A stretch of DNA of 64,000 bases from Streptomyces fulvoviolaceus (lineage in GTDB: Bacteria; Actinomycetota; Actinomycetes; Streptomycetales; Streptomycetaceae): contig NZ_JOEY01000001.1 of the NCBI RefSeq assembly GCF_000718165.1, positions 124,001-188,000 of the forward strand, given 5' to 3'. Below the pieces are notes generated by a model. It saw only the letters and a program-made list of their open reading frames with translations, did no database searches and was not told where the DNA came from. This document shows, one piece after another, positions 51,629 through 60,989 of this stretch; positions within the stretch are counted from its first letter, which is position 1, and every line of letters begins with the position of its first letter. The position numbers and the translations under genes are program-made.

Positions 51629-52544
51629 AGCGGATCCTGGGGTCGAGGACGGCGTACAGGAGGTCGACGAGCAGGTTGGCGACCAGGAACACGAGGACCA
51701 GGACCGTCACGAAGCCGACGACGGTCTGGGTGTTCTGGCGGAGGATGCCCTGGTAGAGCTGGTAGCCGACGCCGTGGATGTTGAAGATGCGCTCGGTGAC
51801 GATCGCGCCGCCCATGAGCGCGCCGATGTCGGTGCCGATGAAGGTGACGACGGGGATCAACGAATTGCGCAGGAGGTGACGGGTGATGACTCTCCTGCGA
51901 GGCAACCCCTTCGCCACCGCCGTACGGACGTAGTCCGAGCGCCGGTTCTCCGCGATGGACGTGCGGGTCAGCCTCGTCACGTACGCGAGGGAGACCGAGG
52001 CGAGGACCAGGCCGGGCACGATCAGCTCACTGAACGTGGCGTCCGTCGACACCGACGGCTTGATCCACCCCCACTCGACACCGAGCAGCAGCTGGAGCAG
52101 CAGACCGGTGACGAAGGTGGGGATGGAGATCACGACGAGGGTGAGGAGCAGGACCGAGGTGTCGACGGGCCGGCCGCGGCGCAGGCCCGTGACGACACCC
52201 AGCGAGATGCCGATGACGATCTCGAAGACGATCGCCACGACCGTCAGCCGGATGGTGACCGGGAACGCCGTCGACATCAGCTCGGTGACCTTCTGGCCGT
52301 TGAACGCCGTACCGAAGTCGCCGGTGAAGACGTTCCCCATGTAGGTCAGGTATTGCTGCCAGACCGGCTTGTCGAGGCCGAACTCCTTCTTCAGCTGGGC
52401 GGCCGTGGCGGCGTCGCACTGCTTGTCGCCGCACAGGCCCGCGATGGGGTCGCCCATGACGTTGACCATGAGGAAGATGAGCAGCGTGGCCCCGATGAAC
52501 ACCGGGATCATCTGGAGCAGACGCCGGGCGACGTAGCGTCCCAT
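51621..52544 (-). CDS. Oligopeptide ABC transporter permease (OppB-like)
   Basis: 307 residues, six helices beginning M-G-R-Y-V-A-R-R-L-L-Q-M-I-P-V-F-I. The periplasmic-side loop contains the Cys pair in G-L-C-G-D-K-Q-C, and the EAA-like loop is V-A-K-G-L-P-R-R-R-V-I-T-R-H-L-L-R-N-S-L. It follows the substrate-binding-protein gene by 6 bases, in one operon. Confidence 0.94.
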   Translation of the reverse strand: MGRYVARRLLQMIPVFIGATLLIFLMVNVMGDPIAGLCGDKQCDAATAAQLKKEFGLDKPVWQQYLTYMGNVFTGDFGTAFNGQKVTELMSTAFPVTIRLTVVAIVFEIVIGISLGVVTGLRRGRPVDTSVLLLTLVVISIPTFVTGLLLQLLLGVEWGWIKPSVSTDATFSELIVPGLVLASVSLAYVTRLTRTSIAENRRSDYVRTAVAKGLPRRRVITRHLLRNSLIPVVTFIGTDIGALMGGAIVTERIFNIHGVGYQLYQGILRQNTQTVVGFVTVLVLVFLVANLLVDLLYAVLDPRIRYA

Positions 52545-52550
52545 GGCGGC

Positions 52551-54191
52551 TCAGCTGACCTTGATCTCGTTGTAGACCGGGACGCTGAAGGGGTTGAGCT
52601 TCACGTTGGAGAGCCGCTCCGAGTAGCCGGCGCTGCCGTTCTGGTACCAGAGCGGGATGGCGCCCATGTTGTCCCGCAGGACCTCTTCCGCGTCCTGGAA
52701 CTTCTCCACCGCCTTCGCCGTGTCCGTCTCGGCGTTGGCCTCGTCGACGAGCTTGTCGAAGTCCTTGTTGGTCCACTTGCCGTCGTTGGAGGAGGCGTTG
52801 GTGTAGTAGAGCGGCTGGAGGAAGTTCTGGATGAGCGGGTAGTCCATCTGCCAGCCCGCCCGGAAGGGGCCGCTCATCTTCTTGTCGGTGATCTGGTTGC
52901 GGAAGTCGGCGAAGGTGCCGACCGGGTTGCCGACGCAGGCCTTGTCGTTGTCGAGCGCGTTGTTGATGGAGTTGCAGACCGCGTCGACCCACTGCTTGTG
53001 GGAGCCGGTGTCCGCGTTGTACGTGATCTTGATCCCGCCGCCGGGGAGCCCACCGCCCTCCTCGATCAGCTTCTTGGCCGCGTCGGCGTCGTACTCGCAG
53101 GCGTCCCCGCACAGACCGTCCTTGAAGCCGCCCTCCTCGCCGAGGACCGGGGAGGTCCAGTCGGTGGCGGGGGTGCGGGTCTTCTGGAAGATCGTCTCGG
53201 TGATCTGGTCGCGGTTGATCGCCCGGGACAGGCCCGTGCGGACCTTCTCCATCCCGTCCTTGTTCCAGGCACTGTCGTAGAACGGGAACGCGAGGGTCTG
53301 GATGATGCCGGCCGGGGTGTTGATGTAGCGGTCGCCGAGGTCGCTCTTCACGTTCTTGAGCTGGGCGGCCGGGACGTCGTCGACCAGGTCGAGGTTGCCG
53401 GCCATGAGGTCGGTGTAGGCGGTGTTGTTGTCGGTGTAGACCTTCAGGGTCACACCGCCGTTCTGCGCCTTGTCCTCGCCGGGGTAGCCGTCCCACTTCT
53501 TGAGGGCCATCTGCGAGCCCTTGGTGTACGAGTCGATGGCGTACGGACCGTTGCCGACCGGCTTCGCCACCCAGGCCGCGTGGTCGTCGAAGAACGCCTG
53601 CGGGAGCGGGGCGTAGGCCGGGTAGCCGAGGGTGTCGGGGAAGGTCGAGAACTTCTGGCTGAGCTTGACGGTGAAGGTGTTGTCGCCGGTGGCCTTCAGG
53701 CCGGAGAGCGTCTCGGCGGTCTGCTTGCTGCCGTCGTCGGGGTGCGTCTTGTCGTAGCCCTCGATGTAGCCGAAGAAGTACGCGTTCTTCTGGTTGTTCT
53801 TCAGGCTCGCGCCGTAGTTCCAGGCGTCGACGAAGGACTTGGCGGTGACCTTCTCGCCGTTGCTGAAGGTCCAGCCGCTCTTGACGGTGATGGTGAAGTT
53901 CTGCGAGTCGCTCGTCTCGATCTTCTCGGCGAGCATGTCCTCGGCCTCGCCGGTCTCCGGGTCGTACTTCTTCAGGGACCGGAAGATCATGTCGAGGACC
54001 TTGCCGCCCTGCACCTCGTTGGTGTTGGCCGGCTCGAGCGGGTTCTGCGGGTCACCCCAGGAGGAACTCAGCACCGCGCCGCCGTCAGCGCTGCCGCCGC
54101 CGCTGTCGCTGTCCCCGCCCCCGCAGGCGGTCGCCGCGAGGGCTACCGCCGCCGCGCATGCGGCCCATTTGGCGTGCGTGGCTCCACGCAT
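52551..54191 (-). CDS. Oligopeptide ABC transporter substrate-binding lipoprotein
   Basis: 546 residues from ATG 54191 behind GAGGAGG. Lipoprotein signal with the lipobox A-A-T-A-C (Cys23), then a Gly/Ser/Asp-rich linker and a family 5 solute-binding domain (P-Q-N-P-L-E-P-A-N-T-N-E-V-Q-G-G, W-T-F-S-N-G, V-G-N-G-P-Y, A-I-N-R). It is anchored outside the membrane and delivers peptides to the permease pair. The style of its N-terminus resembles BldKB and its paralogue next to bldK in S. coelicolor, as far as I can recall. The likely orthologue is the transporter beside bldK, but this is not certain. Confidence 0.94.
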   Translation of the reverse strand: MRGATHAKWAACAAAVALAATACGGGDSDSGGGSADGGAVLSSSWGDPQNPLEPANTNEVQGGKVLDMIFRSLKKYDPETGEAEDMLAEKIETSDSQNFTITVKSGWTFSNGEKVTAKSFVDAWNYGASLKNNQKNAYFFGYIEGYDKTHPDDGSKQTAETLSGLKATGDNTFTVKLSQKFSTFPDTLGYPAYAPLPQAFFDDHAAWVAKPVGNGPYAIDSYTKGSQMALKKWDGYPGEDKAQNGGVTLKVYTDNNTAYTDLMAGNLDLVDDVPAAQLKNVKSDLGDRYINTPAGIIQTLAFPFYDSAWNKDGMEKVRTGLSRAINRDQITETIFQKTRTPATDWTSPVLGEEGGFKDGLCGDACEYDADAAKKLIEEGGGLPGGGIKITYNADTGSHKQWVDAVCNSINNALDNDKACVGNPVGTFADFRNQITDKKMSGPFRAGWQMDYPLIQNFLQPLYYTNASSNDGKWTNKDFDKLVDEANAETDTAKAVEKFQDAEEVLRDNMGAIPLWYQNGSAGYSERLSNVKLNPFSVPVYNEIKVS

Positions 54192-54730
54192 GGAGTGCCT
54201 CCTCGAGAAGCGCTGTGCAATGAGCCGCTTTTTGCATGCGCATTGCGTTGTGCCACAGCGCCGGGGCGCTGATCCGTTATCGGCCAATATCGGCCCAAAA
54301 AGATCAGAGTGCACACGGGCCCCACCCTTTGGGGGAACGCACCATCCGGATGCACGCACCTGGGAGGAGCGACGAATCGGACCTTCCGGATCTTGCGCAG
54401 TGGATCTTAGATGTATGACGCAATGGATCATCGTGATCCGATGCCGAACCGTTGGAATCAGACCCTCCGGTGTACGCATTCCGACACGGCGACGTCCGCA
54501 TATCGAACTTGTTGCCCGATTGGCGCAGTTGGCCCGATGTAAGACACGACCTGATCACGGCACGCTACACGCGTAGCTACAGATTGGTCAAAGGAAGGCA
54601 AAGAAGGTAAATAGAAACCCAAGCCGACCCAGAATTTATTGACCTTGAATGAATTGCGTTGAAAAAGTCCGGCGTAGCCCGTAGGGGAGCGCCCTGCGGT
54701 CATCAGACTTTCCCGTGGGCCAGGAGCACC
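54192..54730. promoter_or_regulatory. Divergent control region of two oligopeptide transporter operons
   Basis: 539 bases, locally AT-rich (54580-54665). On the left, an imperfect inverted repeat spans 54211-54260 (CGCTGTGCAATG with CATTGC-N7-CACAGCG), close to the minus-strand SBP start. A pair of direct repeats TATCGGCC lies at 54278 and 54288, 10 bp apart on one helix face. On the right, a nested stem (GAAAAAGTC...GACTTTC around CCGTAGGGG-N3-GCCCTGCGG, 54661-54712) ends 18 bases before the plus-strand ATG. No further gene is seen. Confidence 0.55.
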
Positions 54731-55759
54731 ATGACCCCCCCAACTCCATCGGCGGCCACTCCGCTCGAGGTGATCGACGAAAGCGTCGAGAAGTCGCCTT
54801 CGCCCTCCACCCCCAAGGGCAACGAGAGCCGCTCCCCCGGCCGCCTGGCCTGGAAACGCTTCAGGCGTGACCGCACGGGCGTCATATCGGCCTACATCGT
54901 GATCTTCTTCTTCGTGATCGCGATCGCCGCGCCGCTGATAGCGAAGCTGTACGGCAAGGACCCGTACACGACCTACGCCAGCCAGCGGCCCGAACTGCTC
55001 AACGCGTTCTCCTACCCGGCGGGCCCGAACGGCGGCATGAGCTCGGAGTTCTGGTTCGGCATCGAGCCCCAGCTCGGGCGGGACGTCTTCACGTTCCTGC
55101 TCTACGCCATCCGCACCTCGCTCGGCATCGCCGTGGCCGCCACGATCCTCACCACCGTCGTCGGCGTGGTCATCGGCGTCACCGCGGGCTACCTCGGCGG
55201 GAGGACCGACTACCTCGTCGGACGGATCATCGACATCGTCCTGTCGTTCCCGTCGACCCTGTTCTTCATCGCCTTCATGCCCGTGATCTACGGCATCTTC
55301 GTCGCCGCGGACGACGACGTGCCGACCTGGCTGCGAGCCACCGCCATGATCATCCTCATGGCGGCCTTCGGCTGGGCCTCCATCGCCCGCCTTCTGCGTG
55401 GCCAGGTACTCGGCCTGCGCGAGCGGGAGTTCGTCGAGGCCGCCAAGGTCACGGGCGCCTCGCCGATGCGGATCGTGTTCAAGGAACTGCTGCCCAACCT
55501 GGCGACCCCGATCATCATCCAGTCCACGCTGATGCTCCCGGCCTTCGTGACCGCGGAGGCGGGTCTCGCCTTCCTCGGCGTCGGCATGATCGACCCGACC
55601 CCGGACTGGGGCGTCATGATCCAGCGCGGCGCGCAGTTCTACACCGAGGACCTCACCTTCATGCTCTTCCCGGGCCTGTCGATGGTGATCTTCGTCCTCG
55701 CCTTCAACCTGCTCGGCGACTCGGTGCGCGACGCACTCGACCCGAAGTCCAAGCGATAG
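54731..55759 (+). CDS. Oligopeptide ABC transporter permease (OppC-like), first gene of plus operon
   Basis: 342 residues from ATG 54731 behind AGGAG. A Pro/Ser-rich cytoplasmic N-terminus of about 45 residues, then six helices (I-S-A-Y-I-V-I-F-F-F-V-I-A-I-A), a substrate-side loop after helix 1, and the coupling loop A-A-K-V-T-G-A-S-P-M-R-I-V-F-K-E-L-L-P-N. It ends D-P-K-S-K-R. It is the first of five genes in the order permease, SBP, permease, ATPase, ATPase, the same order described for bldKA-bldKE. Whether it is BldKA is undecided. Confidence 0.93.
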   Translation: MTPPTPSAATPLEVIDESVEKSPSPSTPKGNESRSPGRLAWKRFRRDRTGVISAYIVIFFFVIAIAAPLIAKLYGKDPYTTYASQRPELLNAFSYPAGPNGGMSSEFWFGIEPQLGRDVFTFLLYAIRTSLGIAVAATILTTVVGVVIGVTAGYLGGRTDYLVGRIIDIVLSFPSTLFFIAFMPVIYGIFVAADDDVPTWLRATAMIILMAAFGWASIARLLRGQVLGLREREFVEAAKVTGASPMRIVFKELLPNLATPIIIQSTLMLPAFVTAEAGLAFLGVGMIDPTPDWGVMIQRGAQFYTEDLTFMLFPGLSMVIFVLAFNLLGDSVRDALDPKSKR

Positions 55760-55842
55760 CCCCAAGCCCCCACACCGGCCCGGATCAACGACGTCCAGCT
55801 GGTCAAGACCGTTCCGAATGACCCTCGACAGGCAGGCTCACC

Positions 55843-57603
55843 ATGTCCTTTTCCCGTAGAAACTTCCTGATAGCCACCGGTGTGGCGGCGGCCTCGACCT
55901 CGGTACTGTCCGCCTGCAGCAGCGGTGACTCGGGCAGCTCCGGCGAGAACACCGTCCCCAAGGTCAGCGGCTCCAAGACCATGGACATCCCGGTCGGCAC
56001 GAAGGCCGACTCGACGGGTCCGGCTCCGGAGGTCAAGGGCGCGGTCACGGGCGGGACGATCTACTCGCTGGACCAGTTCGACATGGACCACCTGGACCCG
56101 GCGCAGATCTACGTGTCGACCACCGGTGCCATCACCCGGCCGATCCTGCGCGGTCTGACCGGCTACAAGGTCGACGAGAAGGGCGGCGCCACGCTGGTCG
56201 GCGACGCCGCGACCGACGCCGGCACGATGAAGGACGGCGGCAAGACCTGGTCCTTCACGCTGAAGGACGGTCTGAAGTGGGAGGACGGCTCCGACGTCTC
56301 CATGGACGACGTCCGCCACACCTTCGAGCGCCTCTACGCCTCCTTCATCACCGAGGGTCCCCGCTACGTCCAGGACTGGCTTGAGGGCGGCGCCAAGTAC
56401 AAGGGCCCCTACGACGGCAAGAGCCTCGATTCCATCGAGATCGACGGCAAGACGGTCACCTTCCGTCTGACCGAGGCCCGCGCGGACTTCAACTTCACGC
56501 TCGGCATGCCCGGTTACGGCCTGGTGGCGAAGAAGAAGGACACCAAGGAGAAGTACGACAAGCAGCCGTTCTCCTGTGGCCCGTACCGCATCGAGAGCCG
56601 CAGCATCGGCAAGTCGATGACGTACGCGCGCAACGAGCACTGGGACCCGAAGACGGACTCGATCCGCAACGCGTACCCGGACAAGTTCGTCTTCCAGTTC
56701 GGCTTCGAGCCGCTGGCCTCCACCGACCGCTACATCGCGGACTCGGGCAACGACAAGTACACGATGTCGATCTTCAACGAGGTCGCCGCGGAGCGCATCG
56801 CCCAGGTCCTCACCAACGCCACGCTGAAGAAGCGCGTCCTCACCCAGGTCGACACGGTCACGTACTACTGGCCGATCAACATGACCCGTATCAAGGACCT
56901 CAAGGTCCGCCAGGCCATCAACTGGGCCTGGCCGCACCAGCAGCTGCAGACGATCCGCGGCGGCGCCTCCACCAGCGAGCTCGCCACCACGATCCTCAGC
57001 CCGGTGACCCCCGGTTACGAGAAGTTCGACCTGTACGGCGTGACCAAGAAGCCCGGCGGCGACCCGGCGAAGGCCAAGGCGCTGCTGAAGGAAGCCGGTA
57101 AGGAAGGCCAGAAGCTGGTCATCGCCTACCAGCAGTCGGACAACGCGGTGAAGCAGGCCGTCGCGATCAAGAACGCGCTGGAGGCGGCCGGCTTCACGGT
57201 CGTCAACAAGCAGCTCGACAAGTCGACCTTCTACACCCAGATCGGCAAGATCGACAACGACTACGACCTGTTCGCCGCCGGCTGGAGCCCGGACTGGCCG
57301 AACGGCTACTCGGTCTTCTACCCCTGCTGGAGCGGCGAGAACATCGGCGACGGCCGCAGCAACTACGCCCAGCTGGACGACGCCAGCGTCAACAAGGCGA
57401 TCACCGCGGCCTCCACGATCGCGGACTCGGCGAAGGCCAACAAGGCCTGGGGCGCCATCGACAAGCAGATCATGGAGCTCGCGGCGGTCGTGCCCGACTA
57501 CCACTCGATCCGCAACTGGATGTACGGATCCAAGGTCGGCAACGTCGTCTACGACGCCGGCAACACCTGCATCGCGCTCACCAAGCTCTACGCGATGAAG
57601 TAA
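55843..57603 (+). CDS. Peptide-binding lipoprotein with twin-arginine signal
   Basis: 586 residues. The N-terminus M-S-F-S-R-R-N-F-L-I is a Tat-type twin-arginine motif and is followed by the lipobox L-S-A-C (Cys25), so a Tat-exported lipoprotein is likely. The mature part is a family 5 solute-binding protein (L-D-P-A-Q-I-Y-V-S, W-S-F-T-L-K-D-G-L-K-W-E-D-G, F-S-C-G-P-Y, Q-A-I-N-W-A). It is not closely similar to the lipoprotein of the minus-strand operon. An 83-base gap from the preceding permease and a hairpin after its stop suggest it is expressed more than its neighbours. Confidence 0.93.
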   Translation: MSFSRRNFLIATGVAAASTSVLSACSSGDSGSSGENTVPKVSGSKTMDIPVGTKADSTGPAPEVKGAVTGGTIYSLDQFDMDHLDPAQIYVSTTGAITRPILRGLTGYKVDEKGGATLVGDAATDAGTMKDGGKTWSFTLKDGLKWEDGSDVSMDDVRHTFERLYASFITEGPRYVQDWLEGGAKYKGPYDGKSLDSIEIDGKTVTFRLTEARADFNFTLGMPGYGLVAKKKDTKEKYDKQPFSCGPYRIESRSIGKSMTYARNEHWDPKTDSIRNAYPDKFVFQFGFEPLASTDRYIADSGNDKYTMSIFNEVAAERIAQVLTNATLKKRVLTQVDTVTYYWPINMTRIKDLKVRQAINWAWPHQQLQTIRGGASTSELATTILSPVTPGYEKFDLYGVTKKPGGDPAKAKALLKEAGKEGQKLVIAYQQSDNAVKQAVAIKNALEAAGFTVVNKQLDKSTFYTQIGKIDNDYDLFAAGWSPDWPNGYSVFYPCWSGENIGDGRSNYAQLDDASVNKAITAASTIADSAKANKAWGAIDKQIMELAAVVPDYHSIRNWMYGSKVGNVVYDAGNTCIALTKLYAMK

Positions 57604-57616
57604 GCACACCCCCCTC

Positions 57617-57642
57617 GGGGCGGCCACCACAGTGGCCGCCCC
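57617..57642 (+). terminator. Intra-operon hairpin after the peptide-binding gene
   Basis: GGGGCGGCCA pairs perfectly with TGGCCGCCCC across a 6-base loop, 13 bases after the SBP stop and 64 bases before the next permease start. Such structures usually give partial termination or protect the upstream message. Confidence 0.75.
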
Positions 57643-57706
57643 TTGCGGCCGCCCACCCCCCTCTTACCCCCCCGGCGACGGCGCCCCGTCCGGAAAGTCA
57701 CGCCTC

Positions 57707-58687
57707 ATGTTCCGCTTCCTTGTCCGCCGAGTCATCGGCGCGATGGTCATCCTGTTGATCATCAGCGCCATCACCTTCTGGCTCTTCTACGCCGTCCCGC
57801 GTGACCCAGCCATGATGTCCTGCGGCAAGAACTGCACGCCGGAGGCTCTCGCGCAGATCCGGAGCAACCTGGGCATCGACAAGCCGATCCCGGTCCAGTT
57901 CTGGGAGTGGCTCCAGGGCGCCTTCATGGGCCGTGAGTACGCCGGCTACGGGCACTGCGACGCGCCGTGCCTCGGCTACTCCTTCGCCAACCGTGAGCCC
58001 GTCTTCGGCACGATCATGGACCGGCTGCCGCTGACCCTCTCGCTCGCCTTCGGCGCGGCCCTCGTCTTCCTTGTGCTCGGTGTCGGCGCAGGCATGATCG
58101 CGGCGCTCAAGCAGGGCAAGTTCCTGGACAAGTTCGCCAGCTCGGCCTCGCTGTTCGGCTCCTCGCTGCAGATCTACTTCGTCGGCTACATCGCGATGTA
58201 CTTCCTGGTCTCGAAGATGGGTGTGCTGGACCAGCCGTCGTACACCCCGCTCACCGAGAACCCCGGCGCCTGGTTCTCCGGACTGCTCCTGCCGTGGCTG
58301 GTCCTGGCGATCATCTTCACCGCCAACTACACCCGTATGACCCGCTCCCAGCTGGTGGAGCAGCTCAGCGAGGACTACGTCCGCACGGCGCGCGCCAAGG
58401 GCCTGTCCCAGGCGAACGTCTTCTTCCGCTTCGCCTGGCGCGGTGCCATGGGCCCGATCGTCACGGTGTTCGGCATCGACCTGGGCACGCTCATCGGCGG
58501 CGCGATGATCACCGAGGCGACCTTCAGCCTGCAGGGCATCGGCCGGCTCGCCGTGGCATCCGTGAACCAGAGCGATCTGCCCATGCTGATGGGCGTGACC
58601 GTGCTGGCGGCCGGCGCGATCGTGTTCTTCAACATCATCGTCGACGCCGTCTACGCCCTCATCGACCCGCGGATCCGGCTCGCCTGA
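57707..58687 (+). CDS. Oligopeptide ABC transporter permease (OppB-like)
   Basis: 326 residues from ATG 57707 (F-R-F-L-V-R-R-V-I-G-A-M-V-I-L-L). It has six helices and a long external loop with two Cys pairs (S-C-G-K-N-C and G-H-C-D-A-P-C). The coupling loop is T-A-R-A-K-G-L-S-Q-A-N-V-F-F-R-F-A. It is the second permease of the plus operon, pairing with the OppC-like protein at 54731. Confidence 0.93.
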   Translation: MFRFLVRRVIGAMVILLIISAITFWLFYAVPRDPAMMSCGKNCTPEALAQIRSNLGIDKPIPVQFWEWLQGAFMGREYAGYGHCDAPCLGYSFANREPVFGTIMDRLPLTLSLAFGAALVFLVLGVGAGMIAALKQGKFLDKFASSASLFGSSLQIYFVGYIAMYFLVSKMGVLDQPSYTPLTENPGAWFSGLLLPWLVLAIIFTANYTRMTRSQLVEQLSEDYVRTARAKGLSQANVFFRFAWRGAMGPIVTVFGIDLGTLIGGAMITEATFSLQGIGRLAVASVNQSDLPMLMGVTVLAAGAIVFFNIIVDAVYALIDPRIRLA

Positions 58688-58739
58688 CCTCCGCCCACCG
58701 CCCCCGACCCCTCGCATCACCCCCCTCAGGAGCGTCCCC

Positions 58740-59774
58740 GTGACGAGCACCGATCAGCAGCCCTTCCTCTCCGTCAGGGACCTGAAAGTCCACTTCTCCA
58801 CCGAGGACGGCATCGTCAAGGCCGTCGACGGTCTCTCCTTCGACGTCGAGAAGGGCAAGACCCTCGGCATCGTGGGCGAGTCGGGTTCCGGCAAGTCGGT
58901 CACCAACCTGACGATCCTGGGTCTGCACGACCGCGACCGCACCGCGATCGACGGCGAGATCCTGCTGGACGGCAAGGAGCTGCTCACCGCCACCGAGCGG
59001 GAGCTCGAGCGGCTGCGCGGTAACAAGATGGCCATGATCTTCCAGGACGCGCTGGCCTCCCTGTCGCCGTTCCACACGATCGGCAAGCAGATCGGCGAGA
59101 CGTACCGCAAGCACACCGGCGCCTCCAAGAAGGAGGCCCGGGCGCGGGCGATCGAGATGCTGCGCCGGGTCGGGATCCCCCAGCCGGACATGCGGGTGGA
59201 CGACTACCCGCACCAGTTCTCCGGCGGTATGCGGCAGCGCGCGATGATCGCGATGGCGCTGGTCTGCGACCCCGAGCTCCTGATCGCGGACGAGCCGACC
59301 ACCGCCCTCGACGTGACGGTCCAGGCGCAGATCATGGACCTGCTCAAGGACCTCCAGCGGGAGTTCGGCACGGCGATCGTCTTCATCACCCACGACCTCG
59401 GTGTCATCGCCGACGTCGCGGACGACGTGCTGGTGATGTACGGCGGCCGGTGCGTGGAGCGCGGTACCAAGAAGGAGGTGCTGCGCGCCCCGCAGCACCC
59501 CTACACCCTGGGCCTGATGAGCTCCATGCCGAGCCTGGACGGCCCGGTGGACGTGCCGCTGTCGCCGATCCCGGGTTCGCCGCCCTCACTGCTCAACCCG
59601 CCGTCCGGCTGCCGCTTCCACCCGCGCTGCACCTTCGCCGAGAAGGTCGCGGGCGGGCTGTGCTCCAGTGAGCGTCCGGCGCTGGAGGTCGTGGCCGGCC
59701 GGGGTTCCGCCTGCCACCTCTCGATCGGGCAACGCCAGGAATTCTTCGCCGACTTCGCCGCATCCCGGCACTGA
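58740..59774 (+). CDS. Oligopeptide ABC transporter ATPase (OppD-like)
   Basis: 344 residues from GTG 58740. Walker [10 protein letters not shown] near residue 50, Q-loop M-I-F-Q-D-A-L, signature F-S-G-G-M-R-Q-R-A, Walker B L-I-A-D-E-P-T-T, and the C-terminal G-C-R-F-H-P-R-C. It follows the permease by 52 bases and precedes the second ATPase by 29 bases, in one operon. Confidence 0.94.
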   Translation: MTSTDQQPFLSVRDLKVHFSTEDGIVKAVDGLSFDVEKGKTLGIVGESGSGKSVTNLTILGLHDRDRTAIDGEILLDGKELLTATERELERLRGNKMAMIFQDALASLSPFHTIGKQIGETYRKHTGASKKEARARAIEMLRRVGIPQPDMRVDDYPHQFSGGMRQRAMIAMALVCDPELLIADEPTTALDVTVQAQIMDLLKDLQREFGTAIVFITHDLGVIADVADDVLVMYGGRCVERGTKKEVLRAPQHPYTLGLMSSMPSLDGPVDVPLSPIPGSPPSLLNPPSGCRFHPRCTFAEKVAGGLCSSERPALEVVAGRGSACHLSIGQRQEFFADFAASRH

Positions 59775-59803
59775 CGTACGAGAGACGACGGGACTTCACC
59801 ATC

Positions 59804-60847
59804 ATGAGCAACGCGAAACCCCTTCTGAACGTCAGCGGTCTGACCAAGCACTTCCCGGTCAAGGGCGGCTTCCCCATCCGGCGTACGGTCGGCGCGGTGC
59901 AGGCCGTGGACGGGCTCGACTTCCAGGTCGGCGAGGGCGAGAGCCTCGGTCTGGTCGGCGAGTCGGGCTGCGGCAAGTCGACCACGGGCCGGCTGATCAC
60001 CCGGCTCCTGGAGCCGACCGGCGGCAAGATCGAGTACCGCGGGCAGGACATCACGCACGCGGGCCGGGCGCAGCTGGCGCCGATCAGGTCCGAGATCCAG
60101 ATGATCTTCCAGGACCCGTACGCGTCCCTGAACCCGCGCCAGACGGTCGGCAAGATCGTCTCGGGTCCGATGGAGATCAACGACATCAACCCGGCGGGCG
60201 GGCGCGAGGCGCGCGTGCGTGAGCTGCTGGAGATCGTCGGCCTCAACCCCGAGCACTTCAACCGCTTCCCGCACGAGTTCTCCGGCGGCCAGCGCCAGCG
60301 CATCGGTGTGGCACGGGCGTTGGCCCTGAACCCGAAGCTGATCGTGGCGGACGAGCCGGTGTCGGCCCTCGACGTGTCGATCCAGGCGCAGGTCGTGAAC
60401 CTGCTGCAGAAGGTCCAGCAGGAGCTGGGCATCGCGTTCGTCTTCATCGCCCACGACCTGGCCATCGTGCGGCACTTCTCACAGCGCGTGGCGGTCATGT
60501 ACCTCGGTAAGATCATGGAGATCGCCGACCGCGACGACCTCTACAACAACCCGCGGCACCCCTATACGCGGGCCCTCCTGTCCGCCGTACCCGAAGTCAC
60601 CGTGGACGACATCCCCCGCGAGCGCATCCGGCTCCAGGGCGACGTGCCGTCCCCGATCAACCCGCCCTCCGGCTGCCGTTTCCGCACGCGCTGCTGGAAG
60701 GCGACGGACAAGTGCGCGTCGGAGGCTCCCCCGCTGGTGGAGGTCGAGGGCAACAAGCCCGGTCACCTGACCGCCTGCCACTACCCCGAGACGGCGGACA
60801 GCGTGCCCGCCCCGCGTCTCTCCAAGGACCCCCAGGCGGCGGCCTGA
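59804..60847 (+). CDS. Oligopeptide ABC transporter ATPase (OppF-like)
   Basis: 347 residues. Walker [10 protein letters not shown] near residue 52, signature F-S-G-G-Q-R-Q-R-I, Walker [10 protein letters not shown], and the C-terminal G-C-R-F-R-T-R-C-W and H-L-T-A-C-H-Y-P. It ends the plus-strand operon, followed after about 90 bases by a terminator hairpin. The C-terminal sequence resembles the partial ATPase at the right edge of the window. Confidence 0.94.
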   Translation: MSNAKPLLNVSGLTKHFPVKGGFPIRRTVGAVQAVDGLDFQVGEGESLGLVGESGCGKSTTGRLITRLLEPTGGKIEYRGQDITHAGRAQLAPIRSEIQMIFQDPYASLNPRQTVGKIVSGPMEINDINPAGGREARVRELLEIVGLNPEHFNRFPHEFSGGQRQRIGVARALALNPKLIVADEPVSALDVSIQAQVVNLLQKVQQELGIAFVFIAHDLAIVRHFSQRVAVMYLGKIMEIADRDDLYNNPRHPYTRALLSAVPEVTVDDIPRERIRLQGDVPSPINPPSGCRFRTRCWKATDKCASEAPPLVEVEGNKPGHLTACHYPETADSVPAPRLSKDPQAAA

Positions 60848-60938
60848 CACACCCCTTTACCGTCAAGCCGTCTCCTTTTGCGGAACGGACTTTCTCGGCC
60901 CATTGACCCGAGCCCATGAACGTCCGATCCCGGGGAAC

Positions 60939-60970
60939 GAAGGCCCGCGCCCACCCAGGCGCGGGCCTTC
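60939..60970. terminator. Terminator hairpin
   Basis: GAAGGCCCGCGC pairs perfectly with GCGCGGGCCTTC across CCACCCAG, between the ATPase gene and the convergent DinB-like gene. A near copy occurs at 61648. Confidence 0.88.
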
Positions 60971-60989
60971 TTCACGCATCCGCCCGGAG

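Noticed and set aside
51774..54272. An 832-codon plus-strand frame
   Set aside because: It is antisense to the OppB-like and substrate-binding genes, which have clear motifs and ribosome sites.
55639..57630. A 663-codon minus-strand frame
   Set aside because: It is antisense to the Tat-type peptide-binding lipoprotein; no domain is recognisable.
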